A DNA stretch of 22,997 nucleotides from CAZDHT01 sp964505325 (GCA_964505325.1 CAZDHT010000058.1:1-22997), one strand, 5' to 3'; shown: positions 14,926 through 22,554, numbered from the stretch's first letter. Notes: generated by a model from the sequence alone, not told the origin. Numbers and translations: made by a program.

Positions 14926-17182
14926 CAAGAGCACCCACATCCTGGTGGTCGAAGACGAAGACGCCCACGCGGAACTGATCCGGCGGGCGTTCGAGGGTCG
15001 TGACGCCCGGGTTGTCTTGACCGTGGTGCGGGACCTTGGGGAGGCGCGCGCCTACCTGAAAGAGTCGACTCCGGACCTGGTGATCGCCGACCTGGCGGCG
15101 CCGGACGGGAGAGGCATTGACCTGGTGCCGCCCGGCAGGGAGGAAGCAGCTTTCTCGGTGGCGCTCATGGCCAGCCCTGGGGACGAGCGGGCCACGGTCG
15201 AGGCGATGAAGGCGAGGGGGTTGGACTACGTGGTGAAGTCTGAGGCCGCTCTTGCGGACATTCCCCGTACCGCTGGGCAAGCCATGCGGGAGCGAAAGCT
15301 CATCAACGAACGGAAGGACGCGGAGCAGGCCCTGCACGCCACCGAGGCCAAGTACAGAACGCTCGTTGATAACCTGCCGCAGAAGATATTCCTCAAAGAC
15401 AGGCATTCGGTCTACGTGTCCTGCAACGAGAACTACGCTCGGGACCTGAACATCGACCCTGACGAGATCGCGGGAAAAACGGACTACGACTTCTATCCCC
15501 AGCAGTTGGCCGAGAAATACAGAGCGGACGACGAGAGAATCATGGCAGCCGGCGTGATGGAAGACATCGATGAGACATATGTACAGCATGGGCGGGAAGC
15601 AGTCGTGCACACGGTCAAGACTCCGGTCAGAGATGAAGACGGCAATGTGGCCGGCGTGCTGGGTGTCTTCTGGGACATCACCGAACAGAAACGAGCCGAG
15701 GAGGAAGTACGGCAACTGGCGAAGTTCCCTGCCGAGAACCCCAATCCCGTGATGAGAATCTCGCATGACGGCACTGTTCTTCATGCCAACGACGCCAGCG
15801 CTCCCCTCTTGAGACTGTTCGAAGCTCGAGTTGGCGAACAGCTCAGCGGGCGCTGGCACGACCAGATCGCAGACATCTCCGGCTCTGGCACGAACAGAAC
15901 CATGGAGCTGCATTGTGGGGAGCGCACGTTCTCCCTGGTCTGCGTCCCGGTCGCCGGCGCGGACTACGTCAATCTCTACGGTCGTGACATTACGGAGCAG
16001 GAGCGCCTCGAAGCGCAGATGCAGCAGGTCGCCAAGCTCGAGTCCATCGGCCGTCTCGCGGGCGGGGTGGCTCACGATTTCAACAACATCCTGACGGGTA
16101 TCGGCGGCTATGCCGAGCTCCTGGCGGATCAGATGGAAGGGGACTCGCCGGCAAGGCGTGACCTGGACGAGATACGTCGTCTGACGGACCGCGCCGCCGA
16201 CCTGATCCGGCAGCTTCTGGCCTTCAGCCGGCGGCAGCACATCGAGCCCATCGCCCTCAACATGAACGCAGTGGTCAAGAGCACGACCAAGATGCTTCGG
16301 CGTATCATCGGTGAAGACATCGACCTGCGATTGGCGTTGGCCGGCGACTTGGTCAACGTCTGCGCCGACCTGTCCCAAGTGGAACAGATACTTGTCAACT
16401 TGACCATTAACGCGCGGCACGCCATGCCTCAGGGCGGAAAACTGACCATCGAGACGGCCAGCGTGACGCTGGATGACGAGTACGCTCGCACGCGCGCAGG
16501 GGTGACACCGGGACCATACGGCATGCTTGCCGTTTCGGACACCGGATGCGGCATGGACGAAAACACACAGAAGCACATCTTCGAACCGTTCTTCACCACC
16601 AGGGAAGCCGGGCAAGGAACAGGACTCGGCCTGGCGACAGTGTACGGCATCGTCAAGCAGCACCGCGGCAACATCTGGGTTTACAGCGAGCCGGCCAGAG
16701 GGACGACGTTCAAGGTGTATCTGCCCTGCGCCGAGGAGGAGGTCGGCCCCCACCGGGGCCGTGAGGCGCAAGAAACGCCGCCAGGCGGCGCCGAGACCGT
16801 TCTCGTTCTCGAGGACGAACAGGCGGTCCGGAACCTGGCGGAGCGCGTTCTCAAACAAAAAGGGTACACGGTGCTCACCGCGGCGTCGGCAGCCGAGGCC
16901 GACCCGTTGATGGAGACAATGGGTAACGATGTGGCGCTCCTGCTGACCGATGTGGTCCTGCCTGGGCCAAACGGGCGCGAGTTCTACGAGAGCCAGGCCA
17001 CACGCCACCCGTCACTCAGGGTCCTGTACATGTCTGGCTACGCCGACAACGCGGCGGCCCATCAGGGCGTCTTGGGGCCGGGCGCGGAGCTTCTTCAGAA
17101 ACCGTTCACCCCGGTCGCGCTGGCGAGAAAGGTGCGAGAAGTGCTTGACCGCGGCAGACCGGGCGAAGGACACCTACGATGA
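14918..17182 (+). CDS. Hybrid kinase REC-PAS-PAS-HisKA-HATPase-REC
   Basis: This 754-residue soluble hybrid kinase carries a receiver at each end. The N-terminal receiver has VVEDEDAH, Asp58 (IADLAAPDG) and Lys107 (VVKS), but its usual MTS reads MAS, so the switch Thr/Ser is shifted or lost. PAS 1 (about 140-258) ends FWDITEQKRA and PAS 2 (about 265-360) ends GRDITEQERL. HisKA has His386 in GGVAHDFNNIL, the NtrB-like form. HATPase_c has NLTINARHAM, DTGCGMD and GTGLGLATVYG. The C-terminal receiver starts near residue 628 (TVLVLEDEQ) with Asp in LLTDVVLPG and Lys in LQKPF. I chose ATG 14918 because the receiver follows at once; it overlaps the previous stop by eight bases. The terminal receiver would normally take phosphate from His386 and pass it on, but no Hpt domain is visible in the window. 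Confidence 0.93.
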   Translation: MPDKSTHILVVEDEDAHAELIRRAFEGRDARVVLTVVRDLGEARAYLKESTPDLVIADLAAPDGRGIDLVPPGREEAAFSVALMASPGDERATVEAMKARGLDYVVKSEAALADIPRTAGQAMRERKLINERKDAEQALHATEAKYRTLVDNLPQKIFLKDRHSVYVSCNENYARDLNIDPDEIAGKTDYDFYPQQLAEKYRADDERIMAAGVMEDIDETYVQHGREAVVHTVKTPVRDEDGNVAGVLGVFWDITEQKRAEEEVRQLAKFPAENPNPVMRISHDGTVLHANDASAPLLRLFEARVGEQLSGRWHDQIADISGSGTNRTMELHCGERTFSLVCVPVAGADYVNLYGRDITEQERLEAQMQQVAKLESIGRLAGGVAHDFNNILTGIGGYAELLADQMEGDSPARRDLDEIRRLTDRAADLIRQLLAFSRRQHIEPIALNMNAVVKSTTKMLRRIIGEDIDLRLALAGDLVNVCADLSQVEQILVNLTINARHAMPQGGKLTIETASVTLDDEYARTRAGVTPGPYGMLAVSDTGCGMDENTQKHIFEPFFTTREAGQGTGLGLATVYGIVKQHRGNIWVYSEPARGTTFKVYLPCAEEEVGPHRGREAQETPPGGAETVLVLEDEQAVRNLAERVLKQKGYTVLTAASAAEADPLMETMGNDVALLLTDVVLPGPNGREFYESQATRHPSLRVLYMSGYADNAAAHQGVLGPGAELLQKPFTPVALARKVREVLDRGRPGEGHLR

Positions 17183-17225
17183 CATGCCAAGGGAGGATCA
17201 CTCAGTTGTTGGAGGCAATCGGTAA

Positions 17226-18311
17226 ATGGGCGAGTATTCCACGGCTTCGTCAGAGGCGCGGCCCCGCGCCCGCCAGCGTGTTCTCATCGTTGATGACGAG
17301 GTACACATCCGCAGGCTCCTGGCCCGTTGGCTGGAAGCGGGGGGATATGCGTGCAAAGCGGCCGCGGCGGCCGGCCAAGCGTGGGAGCTCCTCCAACAGG
17401 GCGCGTTCTCCCTGGTGCTGGCCGACATCAGGCTGCCGGGCATGTCGGGAATGGACCTGCTCAGCGTGGTAAGGCGGAGATTCCCGCACGTGGTTGTCGT
17501 GATGGCTACGGCGGTGGACGACCGACGCACCGCCGTCCGCGCTCTCGAACTGGGCGCCTACGGGTACATCGTTAAGCCCTTCGACAAGAATGAGGTCATG
17601 GTCAAGGTAGCCAATGCGTTGGAGCGCCGCAGGCTGGCGTTGGAGAGCCGAAATTACGAGCGTTTCTTGGACGCGAGGATCTGGGAACAGACTGAGAACA
17701 CGCGCAAGTCGTGCGAGGCCGTTGCCTTGCGGCTGATGGCTGCGCAGGAAGCGCGTCACGACGACAACGCCTCGCACATCCGACGCGTGGGGCTCTACGC
17801 CGAGGCGATCGGGCGCCAGGCCGGGTGTTCGAAGGAGCAGACGGAAATGCTGCGCGTGGCCGCTTCCCTGCACGACGTTGGCAACATCAGTGTTCCGGAT
17901 TCTGTCTTGCTGAAGCCCGGAGAGTTCAGCCCGGGAGAACGAGAGGTAATGAAGACTCACACGTCCGTGGGCGGCCGCGTCCTTCAGGGAACATCCGTTC
18001 CGCTGTTCGATCTCGCCCGGGATATTGCCCTCTGCCACCACGAGTGGTGGGACGGCTCGGGTTACCCCCGGGGGCTCTCAGGCGAGCACATCCCGGCCGC
18101 GGCGCGCATAGCCGAGGTGGCCGACGTCTACGATGCCCTCACGCACGACCGAGCCCACAGGCGCTCCCTGCGGGACGAAGAAGCTCTCACCCTCATGGCG
18201 GATGAGAGCGGCACCCATTTCGACCCGGATATTCTGGCGGCGTTCCTTCGGACGTTGCCCGAGATCCGCACCATCCGCCAGCGTGTTGATAAGGGACCCG
18301 GCGACACATGA
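17226..18311 (+). CDS. REC-HD-GYP response regulator with altered HDVGK motif
   Basis: This 361-residue RpfG-like protein has a receiver (about 17-135; VDDEVH, Asp67 in LADIRLPGMSG, Lys117 in VKPF), a linker helix and an HD-GYP domain (about 160-345). The HD pair is His216-Asp217, but the following motif reads HDVGN instead of HDVGK. HHEWWDGSGYP (271-281), KTHTSVGG and the upstream HIRRV are present. The lysine-to-asparagine change at residue 220 removes a strongly conserved active-site residue and may weaken or abolish phosphodiesterase activity; it could instead serve as a c-di-GMP-sensing scaffold. The ATG at 17226 follows GGAGG. Its receiver and HD-GYP are of a different subfamily from the protein at 11695, so it is not a recent duplicate. 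Confidence 0.92.
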   Translation: MGEYSTASSEARPRARQRVLIVDDEVHIRRLLARWLEAGGYACKAAAAAGQAWELLQQGAFSLVLADIRLPGMSGMDLLSVVRRRFPHVVVVMATAVDDRRTAVRALELGAYGYIVKPFDKNEVMVKVANALERRRLALESRNYERFLDARIWEQTENTRKSCEAVALRLMAAQEARHDDNASHIRRVGLYAEAIGRQAGCSKEQTEMLRVAASLHDVGNISVPDSVLLKPGEFSPGEREVMKTHTSVGGRVLQGTSVPLFDLARDIALCHHEWWDGSGYPRGLSGEHIPAAARIAEVADVYDALTHDRAHRRSLRDEEALTLMADESGTHFDPDILAAFLRTLPEIRTIRQRVDKGPGDT

Positions 18312-18348
18312 GTTCGAGCGAACCCAGACCCAGCGCGAGGATGGAGCC

Positions 18349-18672
18349 GTGATCTGTAGTCGCGACGGCTGCAATCGACCGGTGCCGACAGGGCGCCGGA
18401 AGTACTGCTCGAAGAGGTGCGCCGATACGGCTAACCGTCTCGGCGCCGCCGCGAGATCTCGGTCAAGGGCACGGGCACAGTCCCGGGAGCGCACGGCCAC
18501 GATGGCCGGCCGAACATGTCTCGGCTGCGGACGTGCCTTCCTCTCCAAAGGCCCTGGCAACCGGATCTGCTCCAACTGTAGNNNNNNNNNNGGCGACGCA
18601 ACGACCTTCTGTCCCCCAGGCGAGTTACTGCCAAACGCGTCGCGGCGCCCGAGACCACCTGCCGGGAACTGA
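18349..18672 (+). CDS. Small protein with two CxxC-type zinc knuckles, interrupted by assembly gap
   Basis: GTG 18349, seven bases after GGAG, opens a frame with two cysteine clusters. The first is C-x4-C-x10-C-x3-C (CSRDGCNRPVP, then RRKYCSKRC). The second is C-x2-C-x13-C-x2-C (CLGCGRAF, then NRICSNC). A basic Arg/Ser/Ala linker separates them. Both should bind zinc as small ribbons or treble-clef knuckles. The ten N at 18582-18591 begin right after the last cysteine, so the C-terminus is uncertain. Keeping the gap at ten bases gives a stop at 18672; the frame one base earlier reads RRNDLLSPRRV and ends at 18806, and looks more natural. I do not know the function; nucleic-acid or protein binding is typical of such knuckles. 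Confidence 0.65.
   Translation: MICSRDGCNRPVPTGRRKYCSKRCADTANRLGAAARSRSRARAQSRERTATMAGRTCLGCGRAFLSKGPGNRICSNCXXXXGDATTFCPPGELLPNASRRPRPPAGN
18582..18591. other. Assembly gap (ten N)
   Basis: Ten consecutive N lie inside the zinc-knuckle gene. The true length is unknown, so the reading frame and the continuity of the scaffold cannot be trusted across this point. Confidence 0.99.
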
Positions 18673-18990
18673 CCCGCGGGGTCTTCGACCTTGAAGCAGA
18701 CCGCGTTGACGGAGGGAGTGCCCGTGGACCGCGTGAGCCCTGGTGTGGCGGGCCCAGGGCACAGAACGAGGGAACCGGATGCGCCGCTGGACGAGGGCGG
18801 GGATGAACATCGACGGGGGCGTTGGGGTCGCAGCGAAGGGGCGAGCGACATGTCGTGTCCGGGCTCCCGGAGAAGCATCACCAGGAGGACCCACACGCAG
18901 GCGGGCCATAAGCGAGACCCGAGACACGGAAGCTCTCGAGGCACGGGCGCGCAAACGCCCACCTCCTCGAGACAATAGGATGGCAACGAC
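18673..18990. other. Stretch without a recognisable gene
   Basis: Open frames exist in several phases but none has domain character. The best candidate is a + frame starting near 18743 (or ATG 18806), rich in Arg, Gly and Ala, whose stop overlaps the GTG at 18991 (GTGA). That overlap would suit coupling, but the composition is that of random GC-rich sequence. Part of the stretch may be the C-terminus of the zinc-knuckle protein if the assembly gap changes frame. Confidence 0.4.
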
Positions 18991-20055
18991 GTGAATATGA
19001 GAGTTGGCCCCAGACTGCTGTCCGCGGAGAAGCTGCTCAGCACCCTGGCATCGCTCGCTCGCGTGCCACTGGCCCCCGGCCTCGCCGGAGGCCTGGCACA
19101 CGGCAAAGAGGTCGAACGTCTCCGCATCACATTCCCGAACCGCGTGGGATTCGGCCCGCTGTACTTGGCGGCCGACAAAGGCATCTTGGCGGACAGGGGG
19201 CTCGAGCTGGTCTTGGCGCCCAAGGAGCCCCAGGCGCTTCGGCGTGCTCATCTCAGGACCGGAGCGCTGGACGCCCAGGCCGGACCGATCGACCTGCTTG
19301 TATCTGACAGAGCGGTGAGCGTCCCGGTTGTCGCCGTCGCGGAGCTAGACATGTCGTTCGGCGCCAGCGCTGTGGTCGCCGCCAAGGACGTCCGGTCCGT
19401 TACGGAGCTGGCCGGCAAGAACGTGGCCCTGGCGCACGATGAGGTCGGTGAAACGTTCCTCGCCTATCTGCTGCTCAACGCCGGGCTGTCGATCGATCAG
19501 GCCCACGTCGTCCCGATGGTGCCCAAGGCGGCCTGCCACGCGCTCATGAACGGCGAGGTCGACGCGGCTGTGACTTGGGAGCCGTGGGTGACCAAAGCGA
19601 GGACCCGACCTGGTGCGCACGTCCTCGCGTCCACCAGAGACGAACCGGGCGTGATCGCTGACCTCCTCAGCGTCACGGAGCAGGCCCTACGCGAGAGACC
19701 GCAAGCAATCGAGGCCCTGGTGAGCGGCTGGTACGAGGCTGTTGACTACTACCAGGCGCATCCCGTCGAAGCGAGTCAGATCATCGCTCCCCGCTTCGTA
19801 CTCACGCCCGAGCAGTACCGAAGAGACACCCGCGGGCTGCATTGGCCCACCTGTGAAGAAGCTCTCGAACACTTCGGCACGCGGGAACATCCCGGTCGCC
19901 TCCACGAGGTTCTCGATACCATTGTGCGCATCAAGCGCGAGCACGGAAGGATACTGAGCAAGCCTTGCGCCGCGCACTCCCTGAGCCCCGACATCCTCCT
20001 GGCCGTCGCCGATAGCGGGCCGACCAGGAGACGGGCAGGCAGCCCTCGCGGCTGA
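18991..20055 (+). CDS. Orphan NMT1/SsuA-like ABC substrate-binding protein
   Basis: This 354-residue protein matches the fold of binding proteins for nitrate, sulfonate, taurine or thiamine-precursor ABC importers. Family signs are RLRITFPNRVGFGPLYLAAD near the start of the mature part, GILADRGLELVL, AVTELAGKNVALAHDE-like spacing (SVTELAGKNVALAHDE), GEVDAAVTWEPWV and AIEALVSGWYEAVDYY. The N-terminus (LLSTLASLARVPLAPGLAGG) is only weakly hydrophobic and has no clear signal peptidase or lipobox site, so export is doubtful. No permease or ATPase gene lies nearby. With a signalling cluster immediately upstream it may act as a ligand-sensing partner instead of a transporter part; that is inference. 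The start is GTG 18991, with ATG 18997 as an alternative. The last 15 residues are Arg/Gly-rich and unlike the family. Confidence 0.82.
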   Translation: MNMRVGPRLLSAEKLLSTLASLARVPLAPGLAGGLAHGKEVERLRITFPNRVGFGPLYLAADKGILADRGLELVLAPKEPQALRRAHLRTGALDAQAGPIDLLVSDRAVSVPVVAVAELDMSFGASAVVAAKDVRSVTELAGKNVALAHDEVGETFLAYLLLNAGLSIDQAHVVPMVPKAACHALMNGEVDAAVTWEPWVTKARTRPGAHVLASTRDEPGVIADLLSVTEQALRERPQAIEALVSGWYEAVDYYQAHPVEASQIIAPRFVLTPEQYRRDTRGLHWPTCEEALEHFGTREHPGRLHEVLDTIVRIKREHGRILSKPCAAHSLSPDILLAVADSGPTRRRAGSPRG

Positions 20056-20652
20056 CAAGTCAGCCGACCCAGCAGGCCGCCACCTTCTCCATGCAATTCT
20101 CAACTGCAAAGGGGACGCCGTCGCCAGCCCCCAGGCGATAATACGTGGGCCGATCTTGTGCGATTCTGACGAAGTTGAGAAAGGAGCTTCAGGTGCGGCG
20201 GTTCGACTCGGCACGGCGCCTCGGTCGGCTCGCCAGGGTCTCCAGCACGCGGAGAGCCGCCGCGCCACTGACGCGCCCGTCAGCCAACCCTGCGCAGGAG
20301 GACGAGGCAGTTGCCAAGAGTTTCTCCCTCTGAGTGGACGAGCGTGTCAAGAAGAATCCTCAGACGTGCGCAAAGCGCGCGGCACGGACGCCGCCGGGCC
20401 TTTTCCTCTACCGCCTGAGCTCAACTGCTGCTTCTCAGAGGCGGATACGGGTCGGCGAGGCCCTCTTCTTAGGGCTCGGGTGCTGAGCTCGCGACCAAGC
20501 CCACCGTGACTAAATTGTGACCACAATCTGCCACACGTCGACACATCTGCGTGCTGGGTTGTGTTGCTTTCTCCACGCGCAATTGCTTCCTGGGCAAGAC
20601 CTTATGTCGTAACAACAGGAACTGCGGACACTTGTCAAAACGGCCTGTCTCG
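20056..20652. other. Non-coding stretch between operon end and tRNA fragment
   Basis: I see no supportable gene on either strand. The only repeat-like feature is CCCTCTTCTTAGGG at 20461-20474, which resembles CCCCTTCTTAGGGG in the tRNA-Leu fragment about 205 bases downstream. The stretch 20508-20640 is more AT-rich than the operon to the left, consistent with the flank of a mobile element. Confidence 0.4.
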
Positions 20653-20707
20653 CCTTGAGGGCCTAGTCCCCTTCTTAGGGGGTGCGGGTTCGACTCCCGC
20701 CCTCGGC
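20653..20707 (+). other. 3' fragment of a tRNA-Leu(GAG) gene, putative attachment site
   Basis: The sequence reads as the second half of a class II tRNA. It runs from the anticodon loop (TTGAG, anticodon GAG) through a long variable arm (CCCC-TTCTTA-GGGG), a perfect T arm (GCGGG-TTCGACT-CCCGC) and an acceptor 3' strand CCTCGGC. The E. coli GAG-anticodon leucine tRNA, recalled from memory, has nearly the same arms. No D arm, acceptor 5' strand (GCCGAGG) or complementary anticodon-stem strand lies upstream, and base 73 is G where leucine tRNAs have A, with no CCA. It is therefore not a working tRNA. A break at the anticodon loop is the classic crossover point of tyrosine recombinases, and one is encoded 218 bases away. 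Confidence 0.65.
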
Positions 20708-20787
20708 GGCGGACCGCAAGCCGGGCACGTGGGCGGGCCTCTGGGCACAGGAGCCGCTGTGGGTGGCCTCTCGAAGACAGCCGCCGG

Positions 20788-20917
20788 GGCGTCGGCGTCC
20801 GTAGTGCAGGGCCCACACGGCGAGCCGCCGGTGAAGCGGAGCTGCAAGGGGAGGGCCACCCGGACGGTCGCTGTCGGTAACGTGCGCGAACGGAGGCCGC
20901 GTAGGCGTCGGCGTCCG
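20788..20917. repeat. 14-base direct repeat pair beside the integrase
   Basis: GGCGTCGGCGTCCG occurs at 20788-20801 and again at 20904-20917, between the tRNA-Leu fragment and the 3' end of the integrase. Paired direct repeats in such a place can be arm-type integrase binding sites. The unit is GC-rich and internally repetitive, so chance is possible. No gene is seen in 20708-20924. Confidence 0.4.
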
Positions 20918-20924
20918 GCGCTCC

Positions 20925-22064
20925 TCATCCCAAGCTGAGCTTGTTGATCGAACTCGTCAGGTGGTCCGGCGTCCGGTGCACGTAGATCATTGTGGTCTGG
21001 ATATCCCTGTGGCCCATCAGGTCTCGCACTGTGGGGAGATCAACGCCGCTGAGGACCAACTGGCTGCCAAATGTATGACGTAGCGAGTGAATGCGCGTCA
21101 CGTCGTCGAGGCTACACTGCTTCGTCACCTTGACCAACTTCCTCCGCAGCGCGTTCTCCGAGTACTGTCGCCCGTGCCCGTTGCAGAAGACGAAGTTGCT
21201 CCGCTTCTTGTTCGCCTTGCGATGCTCACGCAGGAGCGGCAGTAGCTCCCGGTGGATGGGGATGTCCCTCTCGTGTCGCCGCTTCGGCTGCCAGAAATCC
21301 TTGTTCCGGATGCGGATCACCTTCTTCGTGAAATCAATGTCGCGCCACTCCAGGTTCATCAGTTCGCCGCTTCGCATGCCGGTGAGCAGCAGGGTCCTCA
21401 ACGCCAGCTGGATTTCCCCGCAGCAGTTGTCCAGCAGACGCGTGACCTCCTCCTTGCTCAGGAACCGCGGCTTCTTGGCATCTGCTACAGTACGGAACTT
21501 GACCCCCTTCACCGGGCTCTCGGCCAGATACTTCCACCTGATGGCGAGATTGAAAACGCTCCTCAGCGTGCCGAGCTCGAAGTTCAGAGTGTTGTCCTTC
21601 GCCACCTCGCCACCATTCTCCTTGGTCTCTGTCAGAGCCTTCGCCAGCTCTTCCTCGGGCTTGTCGAAGTACGACAGACCCTTGGGGAACGGCACTGTCT
21701 TCCGATAGGTCTTGTACTTCTCGACGTGGTCCGGTTGCACCTGCGAGAGCAGCTTTACCTTGGGGAACTTGGACACGAAGTAGGCAAAATGCTTCAGGAC
21801 CGACATGTAACGCTTGGCTGTTGCCTGAGAAAGATTGGTCTCGAAGTACCTGGTGCACTCCTCGAAGAAAAAGTCCCGCAGGGAGATGGGCCGGAGTGAA
21901 GGCTTCTCAGCGATGCCAAGTTTCCGTTGGCGGACCAGCGTTTTCACCTCCTCCAGGGTGTCCTGCGCGACTTTTTTCGCGCGACTGACCTTCTTGCGCC
22001 GACGGCTGCCGTGCTCGTCGTAATAGTCGATCCACCAGTAACCGTCTTTCTTGAACAGGCTCAT
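20925..22064 (-). CDS. Tyrosine recombinase / integrase
   Basis: This 379-residue protein is a complete phage-type integrase. An N-terminal basic arm-binding region (MSLFKKDGYWWIDYYDEHG, about 1-60) precedes a SAM-like core-binding domain (about 65-195) and the catalytic domain (about 205-375). The catalytic residues are visible: Arg in TGMRSGELMNLEW, the hairpin Lys in FWQPKRRHERDI, His-x-x-Arg in HSLRHTF, His in MGHRDIQTT and the Tyr nucleophile in MIYVHRTPDH. It is Lys-rich, and its GC content is lower than that of the signalling operon, which suggests a separate origin. The ATG at 22064 has only a weak AAGAGA-like ribosome site. A consensus promoter lies just upstream, and the gene reads away from the two tRNA genes. 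No excisionase or other element genes are seen within the window. Confidence 0.95.
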   Translation of the reverse strand: MSLFKKDGYWWIDYYDEHGSRRRKKVSRAKKVAQDTLEEVKTLVRQRKLGIAEKPSLRPISLRDFFFEECTRYFETNLSQATAKRYMSVLKHFAYFVSKFPKVKLLSQVQPDHVEKYKTYRKTVPFPKGLSYFDKPEEELAKALTETKENGGEVAKDNTLNFELGTLRSVFNLAIRWKYLAESPVKGVKFRTVADAKKPRFLSKEEVTRLLDNCCGEIQLALRTLLLTGMRSGELMNLEWRDIDFTKKVIRIRNKDFWQPKRRHERDIPIHRELLPLLREHRKANKKRSNFVFCNGHGRQYSENALRRKLVKVTKQCSLDDVTRIHSLRHTFGSQLVLSGVDLPTVRDLMGHRDIQTTMIYVHRTPDHLTSSINKLSLG

Positions 22065-22072
22065 TTTTGTCT

Positions 22073-22100
22073 CTTCGTGGGCACTATATAGCCACCGAAG
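22073..22100 (-). promoter_or_regulatory. Leader hairpin / possible operator of the integrase gene
   Basis: CTTCGGTGG and CCCACGAAG arms pair with one bulge around CTATATAG, which is itself palindromic. The hairpin ends eight bases before the start codon and fills most of the predicted leader. It could hinder ribosome access or bind a repressor. Confidence 0.4.
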
Positions 22101-22111
22101 CCTACGTTAGT

Positions 22112-22140
22112 ATTATACACTATAGGTAAATGCTTGTCAA
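22112..22140 (-). promoter_or_regulatory. Consensus sigma-70 promoter for the integrase
   Basis: On the minus strand TTGACA (22140-22135) and TATAAT (22117-22112) are separated by exactly 17 bases. Both hexamers are perfect. Transcription should start near 22105, giving a leader of about 41 bases before ATG 22064. The surrounding sequence is AT-rich in a GC-rich window. Confidence 0.85.
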
Positions 22141-22169
22141 GCCCGGAGGTACGTCAGGCGTGAAATGTC

Positions 22170-22263
22170 TGGCGGAGAGGGCGGGATTCGAACCCGCGGA
22201 AGAGGCATAAACCCCTTCAACAGTTTAGCAAACTGCCGCTTTCGACCACTCAGCCACCTCTCC
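22170..22263 (-). tRNA. tRNA-Ser(GCU)
   Basis: On the minus strand the acceptor stem is GGAGAGG/CCTCTCC with discriminator G and an encoded CCA. The anticodon stem-loop is GCAGT-TTGCTAA-ACTGT (anticodon GCU), followed by a long variable arm and a T arm with GGTTCGAATCCC. All class II features are present. Its 3' end lies about 105 bases from the integrase start, a common integration-site arrangement. Confidence 0.93.
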
Positions 22264-22273
22264 AGCGCTGACT

Positions 22274-22349
<76 letters not shown>

Positions 22350-22502
22350 ACGAGCCCAACGACGCCCTCAGATTATAGCACTCACTTGTTGTTTTGCAAC
22401 ATGTTCCGTGCTGGATGGCATCCCTCTTGTCGTGCTTCCAGACTGACTCCGCATGAGAAACGCAATGAGAGAAGTGCGGCGCGTCAGCCAACCAGAGGGC
22501 TG

Positions 22503-22530
22503 TTGACATGTCGCGCCGGGGCTTTATCAT
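22503..22530 (+). promoter_or_regulatory. Sigma-70-like promoter for the solute-binding protein gene
   Basis: TTGACA (22503-22508) and TATCAT (22525-22530) are 16 bases apart. Transcription would start near 22537, about 18 bases before the ATG at 22555 or 30 before the ATG at 22567. The short leader has no strong ribosome binding site. Confidence 0.65.
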
Positions 22531-22554
22531 TCCAGTTGTGCGTTTGACACAACG

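Noticed and set aside
20469..20816. Minus-strand frame reading GRESNPHP across the tRNA-Leu fragment.
   Set aside because: This string is the familiar translation of the antisense of a tRNA T arm, not a protein.
20561..20938. Plus-strand frame of 125 residues across the tRNA fragment and direct repeats.
   Set aside because: Composition is that of GC-rich non-coding sequence and it overlaps the tRNA scar; no domain or ribosome site.
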